The translations under genes were made by a program, and so were the position numbers. A stretch of 64,000 nt of DNA from Nageia nagi (lineage: Eukaryota > Pinophyta). Every line of letters begins with the position of its first letter. Position 1 is the first letter of the stretch. The stretch lies in NCBI GenBank assembly GCA_050084985.1, contig JBITNC010000001.1, positions 5,952,001 through 6,016,000 of the forward strand. The letters are read 5' to 3'. Below are positions 1-11,732 of the stretch, piece after piece. Under the pieces are notes generated by a model that was given only the letters and a program-made list of their open reading frames with translations, was not told the origin of the DNA and made no database searches.

Positions 1-893
1 GATGAAACTATACAAGATTACATCTCAAGATGGTGGGCTATACTCACTAGTATGCCTTATACAATACCACAAGAGGAATTGGTTAAATTATTTAGTCAAA
101 GTTGTTTAAGACCAATAGCCAGTGTTCTCCAAATTCAACAACATAAAACTTTTGAAGAAGCTATTGCTCAGGTAGTAGTCATAGAAAGAGTTAAAATTCA
201 ATATGGAGAACTAAAACTTAAGAAAAAAGAATACAAAAAGGGTAATCAATACAAAAATAGTACTAAACAACCAAAAAATAATCAAATAGCTATGACAGAG
301 GATTCTGGTCAAGCTTCAAAAATCGAAGAAAATGTTGAACCTAAGCCTAAAAGAAATTTTACCCCATTATCAGAACCATTAGCCAAAACACTTAAAAATT
401 ATGTGATAATAGTATGATTAAATTACCTGATATAAAACCTGAAAATCCTAATGCTAAGGGAAGCAAATGGTATAAGGAGAATGAATTTTGCGCTTATCAT
501 AGGCAAAAAGGACATAATACAAATAGATGTCAAACTCTACAACATAAAATTCAAGACTTGATAGATAGTCGAAAAATAAATGTGGATAATCCTGTTGTGC
601 CTTCGAATCAAAATTTAGGGATATATCAAAACCCCTTACCCTCACATCAGGCTAACAATGTGGCAATTATCCCAAACCAAATGAACTATACATGGAATAA
701 TAAGGATATACCATTTATAGGGACTATAGATGATTCAATACATATGATTGGTATAGCTACAATAGCACAACAATATCAGAATAAATAGGATAATCCATGA
801 AAAAATCAATCAATATCAAACCTAATTAATATACAACCTATACCTCCCCCACAACAACCTAAAGTTTCGATAAAAGGTGCTCTTCAATGATAA
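1..893 (+). pseudogene. E1 gag, C-terminal half (broken)
   Basis: Structural capsid/nucleocapsid protein of E1. The frame is open from base 1, inside a retrotransposon gag domain (WWAILTS and KLFSQS blocks), to a stop at 415-417. Reading resumes one frame over at 414, so a small indel separates the halves. The second half carries the nucleocapsid knuckle at about 489-531, spaced C-x2-H-x4-H-x4-C, the Tat/Athila-type variant in which His replaces the second Cys. Stops then follow at 786-788, 798-800 and 888-893 in the same frame as the downstream protease, so gag and pol were probably one polyprotein. The N-terminal part of gag is outside the window. Confidence 0.8.
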
Positions 894-899
894 TTAAAA

Positions 900-2072
900 A
901 TGTCTCCAGTTAAGATGACCTTATTTGAATTATTACAACAGTCTGAGAGTTATAGGGAGGCTATGAATCAAATTCTACAAGAAATTCAAGTGGATATTAG
1001 TAACCCCGATAATTTTATTTCAATAGTTGAAAGTTTGAAGATATCTCAACAACCTAGTATCACCTTCTATGAACAAGAAAAATTAAATAACGATGGACCA
1101 GGAGGACTTGATCCACCTTTACATATAATGGGTAAAGTAGATGGGAAATTATTTAAAAGAATTTTAATAGATGAAGGTTCAGCTATAAATATAATTTCAG
1201 ATGCTACATACAAAAATTTGAATTTATCAGATTCACTTATTTTAGCTCCTTTACAGATTAGGGCGTTTAATGATGTAGTGTGTTCAACTTTGGGATCAAT
1301 AGTGATGCCGATTACAGTAGGGGCTAAAACTGTTCAAACTTTATTACATATAATTGAAGGAAATATTATACAATACAACATTCTTTTAGGACATCCATGG
1401 ATTAGAGAAATGCAATGTGTTCCATCAACTTATCATGGATGTTTAAAATACATCTACAAAGATAAAGTTCATTGTGTGTTTAAAGATCCAGATCCTTATT
1501 CACATTGTAATTTAATTTTTGATCCAAATAAAGTGACCTTACCGTCCCCTAACTTATCAACCATATTAATGAATAAAAATGTGAATCAATATGAAGTCAT
1601 AAAAGGAAAAAGTGATATAGTTATACAAGATAAAGATACTTGGGAAAAAGTTGCTAAAACTTTAGACAAAAAATATGGAGCTTCTTCATCAAAACAAGTA
1701 AATACTACATCTAATAATGACTCATCCAATGTATATCTAGTAAAAGTTAAATTAAGGGATTTAGGGATGGGAGAATATGACGTAGATGATGTGGTATTTA
1801 ATATACCTTCGTCACAAGAAATGGGAATATTATCTGAATCACCTAGGGTAATTGGACAAATAGTACCATTAGGAGAGGTACCTAATCAAACAATGTTTGT
1901 CTATGTGGGGATAGTAGATCTTGTGTCAAAAATACCCAATCAAACATATGAAGGAAGTTTCAATAATGATATGAAATATTTATCGCCATGTTCAAGAACA
2001 TTTGTCTTAAACTATTTTAACAAATGTAATTGGCAAGGACGAGGATTAGGTCGATATGAACAGGGTCCATGA
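900..2072 (+). pseudogene. E1 aspartic protease with G-patch-like tail
   Basis: A 390-codon open segment of the polyprotein. The retropepsin motif is at residues 89-96 (LIDEGSAI), where D91-E-G93-S replaces the usual D-S/T-G; the catalytic Asp and Gly are kept. A second conserved block, LLGHPWI, follows about 70 residues later, as in retroviral-type proteases (G-x-P-W/D). The C-terminus carries a glycine-rich stretch (GRGLGRYEQGP) resembling the short G-patch that follows the protease in plant Tat/Athila polyproteins. The ATG at 900 is simply the first Met after a cluster of stops and is probably not a true start. The frame ends at TGA 2070-2072, one transition from CGA. Function: cleavage of the Gag-Pol precursor inside the particle. 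Confidence 0.8.
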
Positions 2073-2708
2073 GAAATAATTAAATTACAATATCAAGATC
2101 CCACTGATAAAAGGGGATTAGGTTATCAAAATAAATGTAAAAATCTTGCTAAATTAGAAAATTTAGGAGAAGAGAATTTGGATTATAATGAAGAAATTTT
2201 AGATAAAGAATCCATAGTACAAGAAATTATTGATATAAGAGAAGAATAATTAAGTGAAGTGGATGTCTTAGAAGGTGTCAAAACGCTCTTTATTAATAAT
2301 ATTGAGCCACCCTGGAATCATTCATGTTCACCAAGTGATATACAGGAAAAAATAAATGAAAATGCCGAATCATCAATCATTCCATATTCAGATATACCAT
2401 CGGTAAATATGGTTACAATAAAAGAGAATGACATTGAAGATCAAAATAATGAACAAACACATGAAGTTAACGAAAATCAAAATTTAATCAAAATAATAGC
2501 TAATACTTCTACTGATGAAGTAATTGCTGACTTCTCTCTTATATTATCTAATCCTTCGGTACATGAATTCAAAAACATAGATCACATACTTGGTTCCTAT
2601 GAAAATCAAGTATGCACGAATGAACAAACTCAAGAATATGATGAAGAATATAGTGTTAACGATAATGGATAGATACTAGTACCAAATCAATTAGAAGAAG
2701 GGTCGCAT
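2073..2708 (+). pseudogene. E1 protease-RT linker
   Basis: Acidic, Asn/Glu-rich spacer in the same frame as the protease and RT, interrupted by stops at 2247-2249 (TAA) and 2670-2672 (TAG), both one C-to-T change from Gln codons. The early part (about 2073-2240) still has glycine-bearing G-patch-like text. No catalytic motif is visible. Comparable low-complexity linkers separate protease and RT in long plant gypsy polyproteins. Confidence 0.6.
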
Positions 2709-3978
2709 ATGCTTACTAAAAAAGTCTTAGAAATAAATATTAGTAATGATCCTCAAAATCCTAAAATTATTCAATTAGGAGAAAACCTCACGAAAAATGA
2801 GCAAGAAGAAATTATAACCTTATTAAAAGAACGAGAAAAGGTATTTGCATGGTCCTATGTGGACATGCCTGGAATAGATCCTAAATTAGTAGTACATAAT
2901 TTAGCATTAAAGTCTGATGCTAAACCTGTTAAATAAAAATTACGTAAAATGCATCCTACTATAGCATTAATGGTAAAAGAAGAACTTCAAAAATTATTAG
3001 AAGCTAAATTTATACAACCTATAGATTATTCAGATTGGATATCTAATATGGTACCTATGAAAAAACCAAGTGGAAAAATAAGAATATGCACAGATTTTCG
3101 TGATCTTAACAAAGCTTGTTCTAAGGATGATTTCCCTCTACCTAGCATTGATAGTTTGGTAGACTCGACAGCAGGACATGATATGTTATCATTAATGGAT
3201 GGGTTTTCTGGTTATAATCAAATAAAAATAGCTACTAAAGATCAACATAAAATGGCCTTTATAACTCCTTGGGGTACCTTTTGTTATAAAGTTATGCCTT
3301 TTGGATTAAAAAATGCCGGGGCAACTTATCAAAGGGCTATGACTTATATATTCCATGACTATATGCACGACATAGTAGAAGATTATGTCGATGATTTGTT
3401 GGTTAGATCATGGAAAAGATCTAATTAAAGTCTTAGATAGACTATTAGAACATAAAGTAAGATTAAATCCAAAAAAATGTGTTTTTGGTGTAACTTCAGG
3501 AAAGTTATTAGGATTTATTTTGTCCCGACGAGGAATTGAAATAGATCCTAGTAAAGTGAAGGCAGTAGTAGACATGCCACCTCCTACAAATCTAAAACAA
3601 TTACAAAGTTTACAGGGCAAGTTACAAGCCATTAGAAGGTTTATAGCTCAACTTTCTGATAAATGTAAACCATTTACAAAATTATTAAAAAAGGGGATCG
3701 AATATCATTGGGGCAAAGAGCAACAAGAGGCATTCGATGAAATTAAAAGATATTTATTATCTCCTCCTGTCTTAAGTCCACCAAGAAAAGATATACCCTT
3801 TTTGTTATATATCTCTGCTACTGAAAATGCTTTAGGAACAATGCTTGCTCAAAAGAATGAACACAATAAAGAACAAGCTATATATTATCTGAGTAGAACC
3901 CTAGTGAGCTACGAGATTAAGTACATATATTTGGAAAAATTATGTCTTGCTGTCATTTTTGCTACTAAAAAACTTTGA
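2709..3978 (+). pseudogene. E1 reverse transcriptase and gypsy RNase H (broken)
   Basis: RT copies the element RNA into DNA. Conserved blocks are readable in order: RICTDFRDLNKA, SLMDGFSGYNQI (catalytic Asp), MPFGLKNAGATYQR, and the YVDD active site at about 3384-3395. A TAA at 2934-2936 sits where a Gln codon is expected just before the RT fingers, and a one-base frameshift near 3412 follows YVDD. The thumb/connection (NPKKCVFGV, LLGFI) and the first RNase H (LYISATENALG through FATKKL) continue in the new frame to TGA 3976-3978. This first RNase H keeps the overall fold text but lacks clear acidic catalytic residues, as is known for Tat elements where the second RNase H is thought to have taken over. 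Confidence 0.88.
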
Positions 3979-4794
3979 CATTATATGCTTAATCATACAA
4001 CATATGTCATCTCTAAAGTGGATCCGTTGAAATATATGATGAATAAAACATATCAAAATTCAAGAACTGCAAAGTGGATAATGCACTTAACCGAATTTGA
4101 TTTACATTTTATTGGACAAAAGTCAATAAAAGGACAAGTAATTGCTGATTATCTCACTGATGCTCCATTGCAAGATAATAAACCCCTTGTCATTGAATTA
4201 CCCGATGATGGGTGTTTTCAATTAGATGAAATTGAAATACCTATAGAACCTGAAGATGATTGGGATATGACAATACACTTTGATGGTTCTCGATGTGAAC
4301 AAGGTGGTGGAGCAGGTGTTGTATTTATAACTCCGCAAGGTATCCCTATACCATATTCATTTAAACTAAAATTTCCTTGTACTAATAATAATGCGGAATA
4401 CGAAGCTTTGATATTAGCATTAAAAATTACTGTTAAATTAAAACTTAAAAGAATTAAGATTATTGGAGATTCTTTACTCATAGTAAATCAAGTGAAAGGA
4501 ATCTATCAATGTAAAGAACCTTTACTTCAAAAGTATAAAGCGTTAGTTGAGGAATTATTAAAATCTTTTGACCGATTTAATATAGAAATGGCACCAAGAT
4601 CATCTAATAGATTTGTAGATGGTATGGCTTCTATTGGATCTCTTATCCCAGAAGATCCTAAAAAATCCTCAATTCAAGTTGAAATAATTCAATTGTCTCA
4701 ATCATCATTACAACAGGAAGATGAAGAAAAAAGTGTGTTAAATATTGACGTAACTGATAAAGATAATTGGTACAAGGAATTGACAGATTTTTAA
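3979..4794 (+). pseudogene. E1 second (archaeal-type) RNase H
   Basis: Directly follows the gypsy RNase H. After a connection block (VDPLKYMMNK, WIMHLTEFDL) comes a complete RNase HI-like domain: IHFDGSRCEQGGGAGVVF (Asp), NNNAEYEALILAL (Glu), IIGDSLLIVNQV (Asp) and a terminal FVDGMAS (Asp), so the D-E-D-D set is intact. This is the aRH of plant Tat elements, which removes RNA from RNA/DNA hybrids during reverse transcription. The frame ends in a stop at 4792-4794 because of a frameshift near 4780; the following integrase text resumes in another frame. Confidence 0.87.
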
Positions 4795-6026
4795 AATTTG
4801 GAACTCTTCTTGCAAACCTTAATAAATCATCACGACGAGCATTTAAAATTAAAGCAACTAAATATTGTTTGATAGGGGATATCTTGCATCGACAAAATTT
4901 CAACGATATTTTACTTAGATGTCTTGAATGGAATGATATTAAAAAAGCTATATCCTCCGCCCATGATGGAACATGCGGAGGACATTTTAATGGTGTTGCG
5001 ATTGTAAAATGATTAATACGAATGGGGTATTATTGGCCAACTATGGAAAAATATTGTTGTGAATATGTTAAAAAATGTTTTAAATGTCAACAATACGCTC
5101 ATTTATTTTCACAACCATCTCAAGAACTACATCCTATACAATCACTTTGGCCATTCTCTAAATGGGCATTAGATTTAATAGGACAAATTACACCTACATC
5201 TTTTGGTGGACACAAGTTCATCATTACAGCAACTGAATATTTTACTAAATGGGTAGAGGCTATTCCCATGACTTCCACCACTGGTTCACGAATTGCTGAA
5301 TTTATAGAAAATTATATTATATGTAGATTCAGCATACCGAACCAATTAATTACGGATAATGGAAAGAATTTTAAAAATAAGGATGTAAAACAAATATGTG
5401 ACAAGTATAAAATTAAACAAAGTTTTTCCACTCCATATTATCCACAAGGCAATGGACAGGCAGAGGCTACTAATAAAACTATTCGAAACATCTTAGCAAA
5501 AATAGTAAATGATTCTCATAGAGATTAGCATATGCAAATATCAAAAGCCTTATGGGCTTATCATACCAGTGTACGCACTCCTATTGGGGCAAAACCATTC
5601 TCTTTAGTATATGGAACAGAAGCCATCCTACCCATAGAACTTGAGATACCATCCCTTAGAGTAAATCTAAGTGAGCAAAATTCTGATGAGGAAGCAAGAC
5701 AGACTTGCTTAGATCAATTATTACTTTTAGATGAAAGACGTATTAATGCTTTGGAGCATATGTGTGTTTATCAGAAGAGGATAAAATGATCTTTTGATAA
5801 AAGGGTTCTAATTCATGAGTTCAAAATAGGTGATTTGGTTTTAAAAGAAAATCAACAAACTTCACGAATAGAACGACAGCTTAGAGATAAGTTTGCTCCA
5901 AATTGGTTAGGACCATATATCATTAAGAAAAAATTCGGTAAAGGAACTTATCATTTATTAGATTTAGAAGGAAATGAAGAGCGTGAACCTATAAATATCA
6001 TGCATCTTCGACCCTTCTATACATAA
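4795..6026 (+). pseudogene. E1 integrase (broken)
   Basis: Integrase inserts the cDNA into the genome. The HHCC zinc-binding region is visible (HDGTCGGHF, then CFKCQQ), followed by the catalytic D-D-E core: WALDLIG, ITDNGKNF and YYPQGNGQAEA. The C-terminal GPY-type module (WLGPYIIKKKFGKGTYHLL) is present and ends ILHRPFYT-like at 6026. In-frame stops at 5010-5012 (TGA), 5526-5528 (TAG, where a Trp is expected) and 5787-5789 (TGA) each need a single transition from a sense codon. No frameshift occurs between 4797 and the end. No chromodomain is seen, consistent with a non-chromovirus lineage. Confidence 0.88.
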
Positions 6027-6101
6027 AAAAAAAAATGTGTGTACATTAGTTTTCTTTCATTGTTAAATTAATAAATAAATAAAAGTATTAATATTGGTCA
6101 A

Positions 6102-7118
6102 GTGTTAATGATTAAAATAGAAAAGATGAATCTAGCAAAGGAATCTGCTGAAGGTAGCATAATGCCACCACAAGTACGATTTCCACCACCAAGATATCCA
6201 GGTGATTTAGCATTGACATATTTAAAACATGGATTTGATCTTAATCTCTTAAATTATTTACAATTGACTATTGATGAACAATATGAAAGAACATATCATA
6301 TGTTTTATGGTATGAATAATGGTTGGCAAGTCACTTTTTGTGGATACGAAGTAAGCATTATTTTAGATCCACAAATCTATTTCACCCATATGGAAAGAAT
6401 ATCACAAGAAATAACAGCTTTCTACCTAAGGCAAACTCATAGATTTTCTCGCATGCAAATGCGACACACAATTTGGAAATGAAGATTAGAGAAAAGGCAA
6501 GCTTGTCGTATTGCCGAACTTACAATGATGAATCAAATAAGGGTTAGAAATGAAATTATCGAAAAACTATCAAAAGGACATAGAGTGTGGAATAATGGAA
6601 GTTATCTTCTGGGGTTCGAAAGTAGGTATGACAAACATATCTTTATGAAAGTTATTCGTAACGTTCCTACTCCTTTGTATTCAAATATCTTTTCCATACC
6701 TCTTGAAATACAACAAAAAATGGCCTTGACATTCTATGATGCACGCGAATCTTACGGTTGGGATGTCAAAGTAAATGGATATCAAGTTATTGTTTGTATC
6801 AACGCATTTGAGTTATGGTGTGCTCCTAACTCAGAATATGATTTAATGATATATTTCTATCTTCTATGGCTTATAGAAAATCCCAAAATAATAGTTGATT
6901 GTACTCACAACCTGAATTTAAAACATCGAGAATGAATCATCTCTATCACTCAAATCGTAGCATTCGAACACTTAGATTATTGTATTCCAGAAATCTATCA
7001 TAATCAAGTGGTGTTAGATTTTAGTTTTTTGTTTAGTTCAACACATTGTTCATTCAATCCTGATGCAGTCCAAACTCAATTTGAACGCATCATGAAGAGA
7101 TTCCCTAAAAAATTATAA
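6102..7118 (+). pseudogene. E1 extra sense ORF downstream of integrase, unknown function
   Basis: About 339 codons in the same phase as pol, starting 75 nt after the integrase stop and ending at TAA 7116-7118. Two internal TGA codons (6480-6482 and 6933-6935) are the only breaks, so the reading frame has been maintained well beyond chance. I do not recognise a family. The N-terminus has a Pro-rich patch (PPQVRFPPPRYPGDL); then come WQVTFCGYEV and, 150 residues later, the similar WDVKVNGYQV, suggesting an internal duplication of a small domain. No signal peptide or transmembrane segment is apparent, so an envelope-like protein is unlikely. The ATG at 6102 is the first in frame after the pol stop. 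Confidence 0.55.
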
Positions 7119-8674
7119 AATCCTAAAAAATTAAAAATTATAAAATCCTAAAAAATTAAAAACTATAAAACACAAAAATTATAAAATTATAAAATCTACC
7201 TAGATGGAAACATCTAGAGGTCACTTGGCAATTGGGTGCCCTGCCCTCGTATGATGTGAATATATGTTGCATGTCATTGTAAAAGTGATTATCCAGTAAA
7301 CTTGTAATGTGTGAAAAGGTCATTTTAGAATAATCTCCTTTTTATCAATACATTCACTTTGTCTTTTCTTTTATAAACAAATGATATACCATAGATGATA
7401 GAAAAACATAAAGTTTGTGTTTGAAAGAAAATCCATAAACTCCAAGCACTTACAACATTAAGAAATTCTAAGAAAATTTGAATAGAATCATTCTAAGAGA
7501 TATTAAGAGTGAAAGTTATGTGTCTATCCTATTATTCGCTTCATCTCGAACCCAAGAATCATTTGATAGTTAAAAAAAAAAAATATGACAAAAAAAAAAA
7601 AAATTGCTACATTACATCAATGATTCTTGGGTGATTACAATATCCTCTACCGGGGCTATGGACGCCTGTCTGGCAATGGGTCATACCTTACGAGTGGTGA
7701 TATGTCCATTTTGGTTAGCGACCTTCTTTCCTATGGACCTCTATACGTTTCATACGGATAGACTAGCTTATTAATGTCTCTAGGATATTTCATCTCAAAT
7801 GATCTAAGAAGGGAAATGAATCTCACTACACACACTGGAGTTTATAGATTTTTTATCAACATATAACAATATTGTTTTGATATCATCTTAGGTTGTCAAA
7901 TCTCAAGAAAAAGAAAGATAAGGTAGATTTTATAATAACTTGGTTATTAATCCAAAATCACCTAATCTTTTGTCATAGTTTGTAATGTGTTTGTGTTTAG
8001 AATCATTTGTATCATTTTGTTAAACCCATTCCTTTCAAGAATATCCTCACCATTGAACATTATTAAAATTGCTTTTCTTTGGAAAGGATAAGAATGATTA
8101 TTTATTGTTCCCTAACCAAGATAAAGTTAATGTTCATATACATCCATAAGTCACTAGTTTTTCATGTCAAGAAGTTTATTGTAAAATTGCCAAGTACGGA
8201 AGATGATGCATCTGATTCCGCAAAAATATAATAAAAATATGTCCTTAAATAACTTAACTTATTAAAATTATAAATTGGATTTATTGTTTATAGCAACTAT
8301 AATCGTACTTATTATTAACTTAATTTTGAGATTAGTAAGATCATCAATACTAATTTGTTGATATATGTTATATATTTCATCATTATACATCATATATTCC
8401 ACAATTATATCTATGTATCATACATTTTGAAAATTACATCTACCATTAACATCTATTCATCATCAAGTAATTAAAAGACAATTATGATCTACATAACATC
8501 ACATTATACCTATTTTATCACAAATCTATGTATGAAATGAAAACTCATGCATCAAAATCATACAAGTACCATAAATATCAAAGATCTATCTATCTATATA
8601 TACATCATCATAGTCCATCAAAAGGTCATCATAACGTCATGAATCATACAATAAAATACAAGGGTCCAATAACC
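7119..8674. other. E1 non-coding spacer between ORF3 and the antisense gene
   Basis: No coding signal on either strand. 7119-7195 is a short array of the A-rich phrase ATAAAATCCTAAAAAATTAAAA, repeated with small changes. Two A-runs lie at about 7569-7602. The 8340-8640 stretch is rich in ATCATAC/ATCATCA words without a fixed period. The convergent ORF3 and antisense gene must both have their 3' ends processed here, but no defined terminator is visible. Confidence 0.5.
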
Positions 8675-11118
8675 TCATAAGCATATAAAAGATAACATCA
8701 TGAAAAAAGGGTATCCTCAAGGACTACCCCAACCACTGCCTAGTCTGCTAGGACTACTCGGTCACCTTCGCCATCTACTGGTCTCTCCGGTACCCTAACC
8801 TGGAGGAGTAGTGCCTACAGAGCCTGTAGGACTACCCGGATGTTGAGCTCTTTGCAACTCGGATGAACCAACAGCCCCTAAAGGAGATGCCCAGGGTGTA
8901 CCACTCCTGCTAGAAAGACCTCATGACCTCTGAGTCCTGCCTAGGGATCCAACTCTGCCCTATGCAGTGCTACCTATCTGATACAATGAAATATCTATAC
9001 GCATATAACTATCTGGAGGTATAGGATACGAAGCCCCCGAAGTAAAAGCTGGAACACCTATCAGCCACATCTATACTATACTACTATAAAAATCTTACTG
9101 CTGACAAATGCCACAACTGAAAACTGAAGGACCACTCCCAGAAGTAGATGTTGCTCCCAACTGATGAGCCTGAGCTCCCTATAAAGAGGAACAAGCCTCA
9201 TCTCTATCCTATCTGTACCTATCTCACTTAGTCCTGTACCTGTACATACATGAGTGGGCCTATGCCAACTGGTGTCTCAGCTCATAAATGTCTCCTAGCA
9301 AAGTATCAATGCTAGGAACCTATGTAGCAAGAGCCTCCTCGACTCCATGTGCAACCTCTGGGGTAGCTCCCTCCTTGCCTACACCCGTAGCCTCCTCCTC
9401 AGGAGCATCTACCATAACCTCCTCGTTGGTAGCCTCCTCTCTCATAGCCTCCACTCCTGTAGGCTCCTCGCCTACCTCTCCCCCTCCTACTATTGCACCC
9501 AACTCTTCAACCACATTGACGCATCGATGAACATGTCGACCCTCCAATCCACCCTTTGGGCCATCATCTCCCTCCTCCCACCAGGTCCTGAAGGCCTCAG
9601 ACACCCCTACATCATCCTCCCTAGTATCATCCTCTAATGGTCCCTCCTCCTGAGTAGGATCAGGCTCTACATAAACCAACGGTTGTACACCCTCTGCTGA
9701 AATAGTGCCCTCATGCTGATATGGCACTAATGGGGCAGGTACATCCTGAACTAGGCCGAACTGATGGTGCACCCGCTCAAAATGAAAATACTCCAAAAAA
9801 TTAGCTCGATGACCACTCAAAACACATGGCTGTCGAATACCAATAAGCTCAGCTATGAGCTCTCTCCAGACAGGATACAAGCGGTAAGGTCTAAATCTCA
9901 CCTGATCCAGAATCAAGTGACTAAGCATGTGGCGATAATAGCTCACATCTCTACGAACTCCATCCGATGGGCGAATATAAAAATCATCATGCCATCGAAC
10001 TATGCCTACCTCGTAATCTAAGTGACTACCAAACCCAAGCATCGGTAACCCTGGAGGATGAGCCACAGCTATATGCTCATAGACCCATGCCTGTAAGGTG
10101 ATAGTAACTGATAAAGAGGCCCTATGCCCCTGAGAATAAAAGAATAGCTCCCTGTAAATCTGAGCTAATAATGTGGGTGCCCAAGCATACACTGTACCCT
10201 GCTGCATCATATCTGCAATAATAGGCAATAATGACCACAAAAACCTCTCACTACTAGTATCAGGGAGAGCATAACACTGCACTAAACCCATCAAATATTA
10301 AAAATGGATCATCCCCTGCTGATCCTCCATCCAGTACTGGTAATATCGGATACCACCTAAAATAATCTTCGAAACAATAGTGTCAACCCAAGCGGCCCCA
10401 TACAAATAAGAAATAGCAGGTAAAGCTCTTGTCCTATCCACCACAGGCAAATTCCTTTGTCCATGAATGGGGAGCCTATACAATCTGTGTATATCCTCCA
10501 CTATGACAGTCATCTCCCCTGTCGGAAGATGAAAAGTATAGGTCACTACATCCCATCTGTCTAACAATGTAGCCAATAAAGGGTACTCCCAATGAATGCG
10601 ACCCATGTGTGGACCCACGCCAAAATTGATGGACCTGAAAAAGGTATGATCGGTCAGGCCTAGAAGACCTCTACCCTCCTGTAGAATCGAGGGATATCTA
10701 CCTCGAGGCTCAAAGATGTCTCGAACTTGTATAATGTTAAAAAGGTTTAGCTCAAAAAAAAAATGAAAAATGAAAAATGGCATTTCATACTAAAACGTCA
10801 GTGTTTCAAATAAGTAAGACTCAGTCACCGACGTTCGCATTCCAAACACCGGTGACTCTGTCATCGTTCAGCCTAGGTCAGAAATCGAGGTCGAACTATA
10901 AAAAATTTTCACAAAAATATAAATAAAAGTAGGATTTGCAAAATTCATCCGATAGAAATGACCAAAATGATTTTTAAATGTCATACATGGTTTCAATTTT
11001 AAAATTAAATGGTTAAATTACAAGTTATAAATAAAAAATAGAAAAGAAAGTCATTTCAAAACCCTACCTCTTCCCGGATAGGTCGAGAACATCCAGTGGA
11101 GCATCTACGTGGAGGCAT
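8675..11118 (-). pseudogene. E1 antisense plant-mobile-domain (PMD) gene with probable intron
   Basis: Runs opposite to gag-pol. The main frame is 10783-9320, broken only by TAA at 10300-10298 (expected Gln), and continues past TAG 9322-9320 and TAG 9262-9260 to TGA 8677-8675. Text such as RDIFEPRGRYP, HWEYPLLATLLDRW, FHLPTGEMTVIVEDIHRLYRLPI and WVYEHIAVAHPPG matches the plant mobile domain (aminotransferase-like, MAIN/MAIL1-type) family. The C-terminal part is acidic, then Ser/Gly/Pro-rich. A likely first exon of 17 codons starts at ATG 11118-11116 (MPPRRCSTGCSR). It ends at a GT donor at 11067, and a pyrimidine-rich tract with AG at 10752-10751 restores the frame at 10750. The splice model is inference. 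The region is clearly GC-richer than its surroundings, suggesting a captured host gene. Confidence 0.7.
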
Positions 11119-11718
11119 GATGAGTGTAACGAATATCAATGGTTGGAAATCAATGAGATCGCAAGGGAAACTCATGCTGGCTGATAATGAAAGTGACAGC
11201 TAAAAAGAAAGGAATAAGAAAAAGTCAAAACTTTTTCTTTTTGAAACATCCGACGATTGGAAGTAAAGCACTGCATTTGGAAATAGCCATGAGAATATTA
11301 AAATTTTCCCAAAATAACCTTGAATTGGTCAAGAAAATCAAAATACGATAAGATGTGATGTATCATTGTTACAGGAAATCATCTTGAAACCCCATTTTCA
11401 GGACAAAGGACAACACCATCAAACTTATATACTAAAGAGGACTTATACAGTACATGTGTGCTTAGACATGCAAAATGACATAACAGAAATGTCATGCAAC
11501 TGTCACACAAGCTCAACACATTGTCATACCGAAAACAGTCACTTCTGAAGTATATTTAAATTTGTTTTCAAAACTACATCAAATGTAAAATGAAAACACA
11601 TTTTATCATAATTTTGATTCATCTAAGAAATTGAGTCAAAACTTATATCATAAAAAAGCAACAAAGCTCCTCATTCTATATTTTTGAAATTATCAACCGC
11701 ATTCTCGGTTAATAATTC
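11119..11718. other. E1 non-coding 3' region before the polypurine tract
   Basis: No gene is supported. It would hold the promoter of the antisense PMD gene; no convincing TATA box at a set distance from 11118 is visible. A 60-codon open stretch at 11366-11548 has no recognisable composition and is probably chance. Confidence 0.4.
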
Positions 11719-11732
11719 AAAAAGGGGCAAAA
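11719..11732 (+). promoter_or_regulatory. E1 polypurine tract (PPT)
   Basis: AAAAAGGGGCAAAA immediately precedes the LTR start TGTAGACACC. This is the plus-strand priming site for reverse transcription. The same junction (AAAGAGGGGCAAAA then TGTAGATGCC) occurs in E3 on the other strand at 54957-54970, which supports both calls. Confidence 0.85.

Noticed and set aside
9288-9637. Ser/Thr/Pro-rich open frames on the + strand
   Set aside because: They are antisense shadows of the PMD gene's repetitive Glu/Gly/Ala-coding region; no independent codon signal.
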